Positions 40,901-50,051 of a stretch of DNA of 56,411 bases are shown in pieces; the stretch's first letter is position 1; each line of letters begins with the position of its first letter. The stretch lies in the NCBI GenBank assembly GCA_947626345.1, contig CANQSF010000004.1, positions 1 through 56,411 of the forward strand. The letters run 5' to 3'. The notes beneath the pieces were generated by a model. It was not told the DNA's origin, did no database searches, and saw only the letters and a program-made list of their open reading frames with translations. This DNA comes from an uncultured Oscillospiraceae bacterium (GTDB lineage Bacteria; Bacillota; Clostridia; Oscillospirales; Oscillospiraceae). The position numbers were made by a program, and so were the translations under genes.

Positions 40901-42940
40901 CCGCTCGAACAGCCTGTTGACGCTGACCATCTCCACGGGATAGTCGGTGTCGTTGAAGCCCTCGATGCGCGCCAGGTCCTCCGCCGGCGTGATGTCCACC
41001 TCGCCCAGCGTCCGGGCGGTGAGGAAGCTGAGGGCGGCCTGCTCCAGGACGCGGGTCAGCCTCTCGATGAAGGCGGGGCTGTACATGTCCGAGCGGTACT
41101 CGAACTCGAAGCGGTACCGGCCCTTTTCCACGAACAGATCGACGGACAGCTGGGACTTGGCCACGTCGGGCGCGCCCTCGGTGAACACCGTTTTCTGCCC
41201 GCCCAGGTCGAATTCCACGAAGTCGTCCCCCTGGTAGACGAACATCATGTCGCTCCGGATGCCGTAGGCGCGGCTGATCTCGGCGAAGGAATAGATGTCG
41301 TTGCTCATGGAGGAGATGATCTGCTCCTGCATGGCGTTCATATAGTCCGTGACGGCGCAGCCGTCCGCCGGCTTTGCGTACACCGGCAGCGTCTTGACCA
41401 GCATGCCCATGGTGGCGGCGGTCCGGCCGTCGCTGCGGCCGTTGTAGATCGTCGTCAGGCAGACGTCCTCCGTGTGCTCATACCGGCCCAGCACGAAGCC
41501 CATCAGCGACAGGAAGAATACATTGGGCGTGATCCGGTTGTCCCGGCAGAAGGCCTCCACCCGCTCCGGGGAGAGCCGGTCGCTGAAGACGCGGACAAAG
41601 CCGCAGCGCTCCTGCTCGTCGTAGGCGTCCCGCTCCGGCACCGTGCAGCCGGGGACGCCTGTGAACACGCCGTCATAGTAGCGCTTGGCGCTCTGATACG
41701 CCTCGCCCGTCCGCGCCTGCTCCTCGTCCGCCGCCAGATCGAACTGGGAGTAGGCCTCGCCCAGCGGTGCCTCCCCCCGCAGGGCCCGGTCCAGCTCCTG
41801 GGCGAACACCGCGATGGACGAGCCGTCGCAGATGATGTGGTGAAAGTCGAGGATGAGATAGACGTGCTCTGCGGTGCGATAAAGGGCGAAGCGGTACAGC
41901 GGGCCGTGCTCCAGGTCGAAGGGCCTGGCGAAGGCATTGAAAAACGCCTCGTACTCCTCCTCGGTGCCGTCCAGGACCTCGATGTCCACGGGGCGGTCGT
42001 CCTGGGGGAACATGCACACCCGTCCCTCCTCATCTGCCCGGACGGCGCATTTGACGGCGGGATGGGCGTCCACCACCCGCAGCACGGCGTCGCAGAGGGC
42101 CGCCGTATCCGTGTCCACGCTGAGAGGGAAGGACCCCGGCAGGTTGTAGAAGGTCGCCTCGGGGTGCTTCATGCACTCCACATAGATGCCCATCTGGGTC
42201 TGGGTGAGGGGGTAGCGGTCCCGCCTGGCCGAGACGGCGGTCTTCTCCGCCGTGGCGAGATAGCCCTCCAGCTTTTTCGCCGTGTTGTATTCCCGCAGGG
42301 TCCTGGTGGCGACGGCCGCGCCGAAGGCGTTGGTCAGCAGCACCAGGAACTTGATCGAGCCCACGGAGGTCAGCCCCGCCTCGAAGAAGTCCGTGTCGGC
42401 GCCGAAGCTCTCGTGCCCCACCACGCCGGCGAGCAGCTGGCAGATCTTTTTCTGCGTGTCGGTCTCCGGCGGCGCGTAGACCTGGGCGCGCCGCTCCGGC
42501 TTGGGGAGGGCCCGCTTGTTCACCTTCTGGTTCTGGTTGAGGGGGATGCGCTCGATCTGCATGGTGACGGCGGGCACCATATAGGGCGGCTTGCGCTCCA
42601 GGATGAAGCGGTCCAGAGCCTCTATGTCCACCGGCTGGTCCGCCACCACATAGGCCGCCACATACTTGCCGCCGCCCGCCTCGTCATAGGCGACCACCGT
42701 GGCGTCCCGGATGCCCTCGAACTGGCGGATGACGGCCTCGATCTCGCTCAGCTCGATGCGGAAGCCGCGGATCTTCACCTGGGAATCCTGCCGGCCGATG
42801 AACTCGACGTTGCCGTCCGGCAGGAAGCGGACCACGTCGCCGGAGCGGTACATCCGCGCAAAGCGGGCGTCGCCGCAGAAGGGATTTTCCACAAAGGCTT
42901 TGCCGGTCTGCTCCGGGCGGTCCAGATAGCCCCGCCCCAC
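37970..42940 (-). CDS. Nonribosomal peptide synthetase, main fragment (A1 end-T-C-A-T-reductase)
   Basis: 1656 residues in one frame. In order: the C-terminal end of adenylation domain 1 (YRSGDVVRFLPDGNVEF, NQNQKVNKR), carrier T1 (FFEAGLTSVGS, Ser192), condensation domain (about 240-650, DFHHIICDG), adenylation domain 2 (about 670-1165, LYTSGSTGKPKGV, NGYGPTECTV), carrier T2 (FFEIGGTSLS, Ser1211), and an NADPH thioester reductase (about 1285-1640, LTGATGFLG, catalytic YVRSK with Tyr1451 and Lys1455). The first residues are not a true N-terminus: GTG 42940 lies inside adenylation domain 1, and the preceding part continues in another frame after one base in a C6 run (42964-42969). The whole enzyme would join two amino acids and release a dipeptide aldehyde by reduction. 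Confidence 0.9.
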   Translation of the reverse strand: MGRGYLDRPEQTGKAFVENPFCGDARFARMYRSGDVVRFLPDGNVEFIGRQDSQVKIRGFRIELSEIEAVIRQFEGIRDATVVAYDEAGGGKYVAAYVVADQPVDIEALDRFILERKPPYMVPAVTMQIERIPLNQNQKVNKRALPKPERRAQVYAPPETDTQKKICQLLAGVVGHESFGADTDFFEAGLTSVGSIKFLVLLTNAFGAAVATRTLREYNTAKKLEGYLATAEKTAVSARRDRYPLTQTQMGIYVECMKHPEATFYNLPGSFPLSVDTDTAALCDAVLRVVDAHPAVKCAVRADEEGRVCMFPQDDRPVDIEVLDGTEEEYEAFFNAFARPFDLEHGPLYRFALYRTAEHVYLILDFHHIICDGSSIAVFAQELDRALRGEAPLGEAYSQFDLAADEEQARTGEAYQSAKRYYDGVFTGVPGCTVPERDAYDEQERCGFVRVFSDRLSPERVEAFCRDNRITPNVFFLSLMGFVLGRYEHTEDVCLTTIYNGRSDGRTAATMGMLVKTLPVYAKPADGCAVTDYMNAMQEQIISSMSNDIYSFAEISRAYGIRSDMMFVYQGDDFVEFDLGGQKTVFTEGAPDVAKSQLSVDLFVEKGRYRFEFEYRSDMYSPAFIERLTRVLEQAALSFLTARTLGEVDITPAEDLARIEGFNDTDYPVEMVSVNRLFERQAAAHPERTALIAAGEKLTYGDLDRAANRVAHALIALGVGRDQAVGLILERDKYAYIVNLGILKAGAAFLPMTPSYPDERIEYCLADAASPFVITTEAIRAQRSALWEEKPYRVLTVEELLKTEAEDDPGLAIDPEALAYCLYTSGSTGKPKGVMIEHRNLCNFVNANPRNIEITNYTDNASVSLALAAITFDISVMEEFIPLCNGMTVCMATEEEIHDPVALARLMEANGVDFMTCTPSFLSNVIDLAQMHDAIAHLKAFDFGAEAFPPALYGKIRAINPTASLANGYGPTECTVSCSTKFLNATDRITIGVPLANVKFYVMDAKGHVLPIGCKGELVICGAGVGRGYVNLPDKTREAFFTMKGLKAYRSGDLARWTENGEIDFLGRLDNQVKLRGLRVELDEIESAINAYQGIRMSRVIVRNNGSEDYLAGYFTADRPVDIADLTAHLRRTLTAYMVPGAFMQLEEMPLTANGKIDKKRLPDIQYAAEQREYAAPSGPLEAEFCQQFAKILGLERVGATDDFFEIGGTSLSATRIAMYALDKGYPIAYKDVFACPTPALLAGLVEKSRGGGAQADDVLTYDYSAIQGLLAQNAEAHLADVRPGQLGDILLTGATGFLGIHVLREFLNTQAGRAYCLMRRGRHETCEKRLMAMLAYYFGDPCEDAFRDRIVCVDGDITDRGAVASLAELDCDLVINCAACVKHFVHDDSLERINVGGVKNLAEMCAASGKRLVQISTTSVAGEGDETMPLADKRIAENELYFGQILDNAYVRSKFLAERTILEACARGQLDGRIVRAGNLMSRHTDGEFQINFVTNGFMRTLKAYKALGQFPMGAMHMPAEFSPVDSTAAAVLALAACEGGFTVFHAYNSHSLYMSDVIHAMRSYGFAIDVVPDDVFDRTLRAASRRAELSGSVLGLIAYDSGDGPMRYEIPAVNDFTAKALYRLGYKWPITDDEYLENSIRALDTLGFFDNTGA

Positions 42941-44510
42941 CTGGGGCCCGCTGATGCACAGCTCCCCCCGGCACGCCCACGGGGACCCGGCGTCCCCGCG
43001 GATCGACGATGTACAGCCTGAGACCGTTCAGCGCCCTGCCGATGGGCACGTTGCGGTAGAGCTTATCCACGGCGAAGACCGTGGTGAAGATCGTGCACTC
43101 CGTGGGGCCGTAGCCGTTGATGAACCGATAGCGCGGCGGCTGCAGGGGCACCAGCGTCTCGCCGCCCACGGACAGATATTTGGGATAGTCGCTGTCCGGG
43201 AACAGCTCCGCGTACTGCCTGCCCACCTGGGTGGTCATGAACAGATGGGTGATGCGGTTCTCCGTCAGATATTTGTTGATGGCGATCAGGTCCAGGCGGA
43301 GCTCCTCGGGGATGATGTGCAGCTGCGCGCCGTTGGACAGCGGCGGATACATATCCATCATGCACGCGTCAAAGCCGAAGGACGCGTAGGCCGCCGCACG
43401 GCTGGTCTCATCCATGCTGTAATACTCGGTGTACCAGCTGCAGAAGGCTGCCAGGTTGCCGTGCTCCAGCATGACGCCCTTGGGCGTGCCCGTGGAGCCG
43501 GAAGTGTACAGCAGGATGAAAAGATCCTCCGGCTTCGGCCGGGGAAGGGGCTCCTCGCAGGGGGGCAGGGCGGGGATCTCGTCCAGCGTCAGCACCGGGC
43601 CGGTATACTCCGGCACGAGGGAGAGCAGCGCACGGTCCACGATGAGCAGCTTCGCGCCCGCGTCCCCGATCATGAACGACAGCCGCTCCGGCGGATAGCT
43701 GGGGTCCAGGGGCTGATAGGCTGCGCCGGCCTTGAGCACGCCCACGGCGCAGATGGGCATGTATTCGCACCGGGGGATCAGGATGGAGACAAAGCTCTCC
43801 CGCCCGACTCCCGCCCGGCGCAGATAGGCGGCGATCCGGTCCGTGAGGTCGGAAAAGTCCCGGTAGGTGTAGCGCTTATCCTGATAGACCACCGCGATGT
43901 TGTCCGGGAAGCGCTCCGCCGCCCGGTCGATGCGGTCGATCAGTGTCCCGCCGCCGTCGCAGGGCATGTCCGTGTCGTTGAACGCGTCCAGCTGGGCGCG
44001 CTGGGCGTCGGTGAGGATGTCGATCTCTCCGGGATCGTCCTCCCCCTGCGCCACGGCCTGCAGCACCGCCGTCAGCGAATCCAGCAGGCGGCCTATCGTG
44101 TCCTCCCGGTAACGGGCGGCGTCGTATTTGGCCTGCAGGACGCCCGCCTCCGGGTCGAAAAAGAGGCCCAGCGCGCTCTCGTCCGCCGGCGAAAAGCCGT
44201 GGAAATGGTCCGCATCGTCCGTCAACACCGGCATCGCGGCCAGTCCCAGCTCCTCGCAGAGCTTGTCGAAGCCCACGGAGCCGTGCCGCGCCGACTCCTC
44301 CGCCTGGGCCTTGATCCCTCGGCAGCAGCCGGCAAAGGAGGGCTCTTTTTCAAAGTCGCAGTAGACGGGCACGCGCCTTCCTTCGCGGACGAGGGCGCAC
44401 AGCGCCTCCCCGCTGCCGCAGTATCTGCCCAGCAGGAGCATGGCCGCCGTCTCGTACAGGGCAGTCAGATCGAGCCCCTTTTGCCCTGCAGCGCCCCGAG
44501 AGAGCGCCAC
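42684..44510 (-). CDS. NRPS N-terminal fragment (C-like remnant and most of adenylation domain 1)
   Basis: The frame is open for 608 codons, but only about 42970-44480 is meaningful. It holds the C-terminal half of a condensation-like domain (no HHxxxDG), then adenylation domain 1 with LLYTSGSTGTPKGV and NGYGPTECTI. Past 42970 the frame decays into GGAVHQRAPGG while the correct sequence (GELCISGPQVGRGY) continues in the frame of 37970-42940. Removing one G from the six-G run restores an intact domain. The 5' end also needs a one-base correction near 44475-44478. Confidence 0.75.
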   Translation of the reverse strand: MALSRGAAGQKGLDLTALYETAAMLLLGRYCGSGEALCALVREGRRVPVYCDFEKEPSFAGCCRGIKAQAEESARHGSVGFDKLCEELGLAAMPVLTDDADHFHGFSPADESALGLFFDPEAGVLQAKYDAARYREDTIGRLLDSLTAVLQAVAQGEDDPGEIDILTDAQRAQLDAFNDTDMPCDGGGTLIDRIDRAAERFPDNIAVVYQDKRYTYRDFSDLTDRIAAYLRRAGVGRESFVSILIPRCEYMPICAVGVLKAGAAYQPLDPSYPPERLSFMIGDAGAKLLIVDRALLSLVPEYTGPVLTLDEIPALPPCEEPLPRPKPEDLFILLYTSGSTGTPKGVMLEHGNLAAFCSWYTEYYSMDETSRAAAYASFGFDACMMDMYPPLSNGAQLHIIPEELRLDLIAINKYLTENRITHLFMTTQVGRQYAELFPDSDYPKYLSVGGETLVPLQPPRYRFINGYGPTECTIFTTVFAVDKLYRNVPIGRALNGLRLYIVDPRGRRVPVGVPGGAVHQRAPGGAGLSGPPGADRQSLCGKSLLRRRPLCADVPLRRRGPLPAGRQRRVHRPAGFPGEDPRLPHRAERDRGRHPPVRGHPGRHGGRL

Positions 44511-44647
44511 AGGCCCTCCGGCAGGTCACAGCGCAGGAGCGCCTCGCCGGATCCCTCCGCCTGTGCGTCGGGCAGCGGCAGGGACCCCGCATCCGGGTCG
44601 GAGCATACCTCCCGGAAATAGGCAAGATCCTCGTTCATCGTATCCAT
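44465..44647 (-). pseudogene. Frame-shifted N-terminus of the NRPS
   Basis: A 60-codon piece begins MDTMNEDLAYFREVCSDPD behind a GGGAG site. It runs LWRSLGALQGKRG and then stops at TGA. Adding one base at the AAAAGGGG tract (plus-strand CCCC 44475-44478) continues the protein into GLDLTALYETAAML. This is therefore probably the true start of the synthetase, separated by an indel. Confidence 0.6.
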
Positions 44648-44684
44648 GGTCCGCGCTCCCTTCATCTCTCGCAGTTTCGTGCAT

Positions 44685-44693
44685 ACTATAGCA
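44685..44693 (-). promoter_or_regulatory. Extended -10 promoter of the NRPS operon
   Basis: On the minus strand TGC-TATAGT forms an extended -10 (44693-44685) about 38 bp before the start. The -35 region is AT-rich and matches only poorly, so an activator may be needed. Confidence 0.45.
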
Positions 44694-44766
44694 CATTCTC
44701 AAAGCTGTTTGTATTGTTTGTTATATAATTTTATTTCTTTCCCGCCCCAGGGGGGAGGACCGGCCC

Positions 44767-45495
44767 TTACGTCTGCCTGCGGTACTCCCGGGGCAGCATA
44801 TGGAAAAAGGACTTGAAGGCCGTGGTGAATTTGCTCTGGCTGTCGTATCCCACCGCCTGGGCGACGGCGGCGATGGTCATGTCGCTGGTGCGCAGCAGCT
44901 TCGCGGCCTGCTCCATCCGGTGCTGGCGCATGTGCGCGGCCAGAGAGGTGCCGTAGACGGACTTGAACGCGGCCTTCAGGGTGGTGGGGTTGATGAGATA
45001 CCGCTTGGAGAGCTCCTCGATGGGGATGCGCCGGTCCATGTGCTGCAAAAGCTCGTCGTGGACCCGCCGGGCGATCTCATAGGGGTCCGAGGGGTGCTCC
45101 CGCTCCTCCGGGGGCTCCGCCGGGCCGTCCTGCTTGGGGCAGGTGACCTCCATCACCTGCTCGATCATCTGGTGGAGGAGCCGGCTCTGGGGGGTGTCGG
45201 ACGCCCGGTAGTAGACCTCCTTCCCGTCCCGGCGGGAGACGATGAGGCCGCTGTTCCGGAGCGGGCGCAGATGGTGGGACACGGCCGGACTGGACATCTC
45301 CAGCATGGCGGAGATGTTGACCACACACTCCTCGCAGTGGCACAAAAGCCAGAAGATACGTATCCTGGTGGTGTCGCCCAGCTGCCGGAACACCTCCGCC
45401 ACGGTCTGAAAATGCTCCACGCGGCCGAGCTGCGCCTGGATCAGGACGGTCTCCTCGCCCTCTCCGTGCTGGTGGGGCAGGTGGATATCGTTCAT
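44767..45495 (-). CDS. ArsR-AraC fusion regulator of metal efflux
   Basis: 242 residues. The N-terminal ArsR/SmtB domain (about 20-115) has LLCHCEECVVN (Cys52, Cys54, Cys57) at the site of the CadC/CmtR-type ELCVCD metal box, and SSPAVSHHLRPLRNSGLI as recognition helix. The C-terminal AraC-type DNA-binding domain (about 150-240) has ELSKRYLINPTTLKAAFKSV and AVGYDSQSKFTTAFKSFF. AraC domains usually activate and ArsR domains repress on apo-form binding; having both in one chain is uncommon. ATG 45495 has GGAGGGAG upstream. It diverges from the metal-efflux genes. Confidence 0.85.
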   Translation of the reverse strand: MNDIHLPHQHGEGEETVLIQAQLGRVEHFQTVAEVFRQLGDTTRIRIFWLLCHCEECVVNISAMLEMSSPAVSHHLRPLRNSGLIVSRRDGKEVYYRASDTPQSRLLHQMIEQVMEVTCPKQDGPAEPPEEREHPSDPYEIARRVHDELLQHMDRRIPIEELSKRYLINPTTLKAAFKSVYGTSLAAHMRQHRMEQAAKLLRTSDMTIAAVAQAVGYDSQSKFTTAFKSFFHMLPREYRRQT

Positions 45496-45574
45496 GAGCT
45501 GTCTCCCTCCGGCCGCGTGTTTCGCCAAAACAGAAAAACCTTTCGCCCGTTTGGCAGAAGATCCTCCGGCGGCC

Positions 45575-45637
45575 TTGACTTGCGGATCTGTCCGCATTAT
45601 ACTACGGCCATAATGATTAAGCAAGTACTTAATTGTT
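45575..45637 (+). promoter_or_regulatory. Promoter and ArsR-type operator of the metal-efflux operon
   Basis: TTGACT (45575-45580) and TATACT (45598-45603) are 17 bp apart. Eight bases downstream lies an imperfect 10-6-10 dyad, AATGATTAAG and CTTAATTGTT (45612-45637, 8 of 10 paired). Its size and AT-rich arms fit SmtB/CadC-type operators. Confidence 0.7.
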
Positions 45638-45672
45638 GAATCCAAACGATTGCAGCATAGGAGGGGTTTGCC

Positions 45673-45891
45673 GTGAAAAAGACATACAAGATCGAAGTGG
45701 ACTGCGCCAACTGCGCCAACCTGATGGAGGACGCCGCCCGCAAGACCGCCGGCGTGCAGGCCGCCACCGTCAACTTCATGACCCAGAAGATGATCGTGGA
45801 GTTCGGCGAGGGCCAGGAGCCCCAGGCCGTCATGCAGAACGTGCTGAAGGCCTGCAAAAAGGTGGAGCCGGACTGCGAGATCTTCCTGTAA
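45673..45891 (+). CDS. Free-standing HMA heavy-metal-binding protein
   Basis: The 72-residue ferredoxin-like HMA domain reads MKKTYKIEVDCANCANLME, with the metal-binding CANC in the place of CXXC. AGGAGG precedes it. The next gene is a P1B ATPase lacking its own N-terminal HMA, so this protein is probably the detached metal-binding domain or a chaperone for it. The Asp before CANC is typical of Zn/Cd-type HMA domains. Confidence 0.88.
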   Translation: MKKTYKIEVDCANCANLMEDAARKTAGVQAATVNFMTQKMIVEFGEGQEPQAVMQNVLKACKKVEPDCEIFL

Positions 45892-45913
45892 AGCCTCGGC
45901 CCGGACGGCAAAG

Positions 45914-45959
45914 GAGGGCCCCTTACCCTGCGTCCGGCAGCGTGAGGGGCCCTCTTTTT
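45914..45959 (+). terminator. Terminator/attenuator between the HMA gene and the ATPase
   Basis: GAGGGCCCCT (45914-45923) and AGGGGCCCTC (45945-45954) form a perfect 10-bp stem followed by TTTTT. It would lower ATPase expression relative to the HMA protein, like the copZ/csoR arrangement. Confidence 0.8.
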
Positions 45960-45988
45960 GAATTTGGTATGACAAGGAGCGGATCGTG

Positions 45989-48007
<2,019 letters not shown>

Positions 48008-48050
48008 CGGTCTCGCCGCCCGCCCGGGCGCGAGCGCCATATCCGCGCCC

Positions 48051-48079
48051 TTGACAGCGGGAGGAAAAAGCGCTTTAAT
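48051..48079 (+). promoter_or_regulatory. Promoter upstream of the glutamine amidotransferase gene
   Basis: TTGACA (48051-48056) and TTTAAT (48074-48079) are 17 bp apart. The start site would fall just before the hairpin at 48087. Confidence 0.55.
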
Positions 48080-48086
48080 AGAGATA

Positions 48087-48134
48087 CGGCAAAGACGTCG
48101 TGACCTTGGGTACGACGTCTTTGCCGCTTTTTTT
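48087..48134 (+). terminator. Strong terminator located in a gene leader
   Basis: A perfect 15-bp stem (48087-48101 with 48112-48126, 10-nt loop) is followed by eight T. It lies between a promoter and the start of the amidotransferase gene, so it can act as an attenuator. It could also simply end the ATPase operon. Confidence 0.85.
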
Positions 48135-48149
48135 GGGGAGGAGATCGGG

Positions 48150-48875
48150 ATGAAAAGACCTGTCATCGGGATCGTGCCGCTGGTGGACATCCAGCGGGAG
48201 AGCTATTGGATGCTGCCGGGCTATATGGAGGGCGTGGCGGAGGCCGGTGGCCTGCCCGTCATGCTGCCGCTCACGGACGGAGAGGCGCAGCTGGGCCAGA
48301 TGGCGGCGCTGTGCGACGGGCTGCTGTTCACCGGCGGGCAGGACGTGGAGCCGGCCCTCTATGGGGAAGAAAAAGAGGCGTTCTGCGGGGAGTGCTGCCC
48401 TGAGCGGGACGCCATGGAGTCGAAGCTGCTGGATATCGCGCTGGGGCGGGATATGCCCGTCTTCGGCATTTGCCGGGGCATACAGTTCATCAACGCGGCC
48501 CTGGGCGGGACGCTGTATCAGGACCTGCCCGTCCAGCGCCCGTCGGCGGTGGAGCACCGCCAGCGCCCGCCCTATGACGCGCCGGTGCACACCGTGACGC
48601 CGCTGCCGGATACGCCTCTGGCGGCGCTGCTGGGGCAGGGACCGATCGGGGTCAACAGCTGCCACCACCAGGCGGTCAGGACGCTGACGCCGAAGCTGTC
48701 CGCCATGGCCGCCGCCCCGGACGGGATCGTGGAGGCGGCCTATATGCCGGACAGGCGGTTCGTCTGGGCCGTCCAGTGGCACCCGGAGTTCGCCTTCCGG
48801 GTGGATGAAAACAGCAGAAAGCTGTTTCGCGCCTTCGTCCGCGCGGCGGAGGAGGGCATGAGCGCCGCCCTATAG
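48150..48875 (+). CDS. Class I glutamine amidotransferase (gamma-glutamyl-GABA hydrolase/PuuD-like)
   Basis: 241 residues. The peptidase C26 fold has LLFTGGQDVEPALYGE, the nucleophile Cys in FGICRGIQFINAALGG, and the catalytic His in VQWHPEFAF. Members hydrolyse gamma-glutamyl amides such as gamma-glutamyl-GABA in polyamine breakdown; no other Puu gene is nearby, so the substrate is uncertain. GGGGAGGAG precedes ATG 48150. Its end overlaps the convergent epimerase gene by 6 bp. Confidence 0.88.
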   Translation: MKRPVIGIVPLVDIQRESYWMLPGYMEGVAEAGGLPVMLPLTDGEAQLGQMAALCDGLLFTGGQDVEPALYGEEKEAFCGECCPERDAMESKLLDIALGRDMPVFGICRGIQFINAALGGTLYQDLPVQRPSAVEHRQRPPYDAPVHTVTPLPDTPLAALLGQGPIGVNSCHHQAVRTLTPKLSAMAAAPDGIVEAAYMPDRRFVWAVQWHPEFAFRVDENSRKLFRAFVRAAEEGMSAAL

Positions 48876-49844
48876 CGTGTCGCGGATGGACTCGGCGATG
48901 GCCCTGGGCCGGTAGCCGAGGAACTGCGACGCCTTTTCGTGGGAGAAGCGGCCGTTGGTGTGCAGGGTGTAAACGGAATAGGGGGTGAGCAGCGGCGCCC
49001 GGTCCCCGGTCAGCAGGCTCAGCCGCTCCGCGATGGGGGCGATGCGCCGCACCAGGCCGTGGGGCAGCTCCAGGCGGCTGGCGCGCCGGCCCTTGATGCG
49101 GCAGACGGCGCTGAGAAGCTCCCGGACCTTCACATAGTGGCCGCTGAGGATATAGCACTCCCCGGCCCGGCCCCGCTCCTCGCAGGCGAGGATGCCGTCC
49201 ACCACGTCCCGCACGTCCACGAAGTCGTAGCCGCCCTCCATGCTGACGGGGATGCGGCCGCTGGCCATGGCCTGGATGGTGCGGACCATGTGGTTGCGCC
49301 GGCTGTGGTCCCCGGGGCCGATGATGCCGGAGGGGTGGACGATGCTCACGTTCAGCCCCTCCCGGGCATGGTCCAGGGCCCGCTGGGCCGCCGCGGCCTT
49401 GGAGCGGGCGTACTGGCCGTGGACCAGGTGGGGGGAGAAATCGTTGACCTCGCAGATGGTCTCGCCGTGGGGCCGCTCCGGGATGGCGTGCACGGAGCTG
49501 ACGTAGACCACCCGCTCCACCCCGGCCTGCCGGGCCAGGCGCATCACGTTCTCCGTGCCGTTCACGTTCACGTCCCACACCCGCCGGTCCTCCCGGGAGG
49601 CGATGGTGACGAGGGCGGCGCAGTGGAGCAGCGTCACGCTGTCGAAGCCGGTCCGGTCGAAGAAGGGGGCGAGGGTCTCCTCCCGGGCCACGTCCCCATC
49701 CACGGCCTGGGCGCCGTGGGGCGCCAGGGCCTTCCTGCCGGGCCGCACTAAGACCCGGACATGCTCCCCCCGGCGGAGCAGCTCCGCCGTGAGGCATGTC
49801 CCCAAATGGCCGGTGGCGCCGGTCACCAGATAGAGCTTTTTCAT
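48870..49844 (-). CDS. NAD-dependent epimerase/dehydratase family protein
   Basis: 324 residues. This extended short-chain dehydrogenase has the Rossmann motif LVTGATGHLGTCL at the N-terminus, VSSVHA, and the catalytic YARSK, with Tyr and Lys at about residues 145-149. It resembles dihydroflavonol-reductase/3-beta-HSD-like members that act on sugars or small ketones. ATG 49844 begins the Rossmann fold; the open frame upstream is not coding. The substrate is unknown. Confidence 0.85.
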   Translation of the reverse strand: MKKLYLVTGATGHLGTCLTAELLRRGEHVRVLVRPGRKALAPHGAQAVDGDVAREETLAPFFDRTGFDSVTLLHCAALVTIASREDRRVWDVNVNGTENVMRLARQAGVERVVYVSSVHAIPERPHGETICEVNDFSPHLVHGQYARSKAAAAQRALDHAREGLNVSIVHPSGIIGPGDHSRRNHMVRTIQAMASGRIPVSMEGGYDFVDVRDVVDGILACEERGRAGECYILSGHYVKVRELLSAVCRIKGRRASRLELPHGLVRRIAPIAERLSLLTGDRAPLLTPYSVYTLHTNGRFSHEKASQFLGYRPRAIAESIRDTL

Positions 49845-49928
49845 CGCGCACGCTCCTTCAGAGGGCTGTCGGTTTTGTACTGTGATCTCATTGTACCAGA
49901 CGGACGGGGCGGGCGCAAGGACAAAAAA

Positions 49929-49958
49929 CACCCATATCGCCGGCTTTCGCGGCGATAT
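49929..49958 (-). terminator. Terminator upstream of the epimerase gene
   Basis: On the minus strand ATATCGCCG and CGGCGATAT form a perfect 9-bp stem with a 7-nt loop, followed shortly by a T-run. It probably ends transcripts from the LacI/DUF624 operon. Confidence 0.6.
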
Positions 49959-50005
49959 CCGCGCTTCGGGGCGTTCAGAAGGGACCGCTGTCCGCAAACG
50001 AAAGC

Positions 50006-50032
50006 AGCCGCCAGAGCCTGTGTCTGGCGGCT
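50006..50032. terminator. Hairpin after the DUF624 gene
   Basis: AGCCGCCAGA and TCTGGCGGCT form a perfect 10-bp stem with a 7-nt loop. The plus side is followed by GTGCTTTTTT, the minus side by GCTTTCGTTT. Confidence 0.65.
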
Positions 50033-50051
50033 GTGCTTTTTTGTGAGGGGA

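Noticed and set aside
38258..43021. 1587-codon plus-strand open frame opposite the NRPS
   Set aside because: The opposite strand shows complete adenylation, condensation, carrier and reductase motifs; this frame is its GC-driven shadow.
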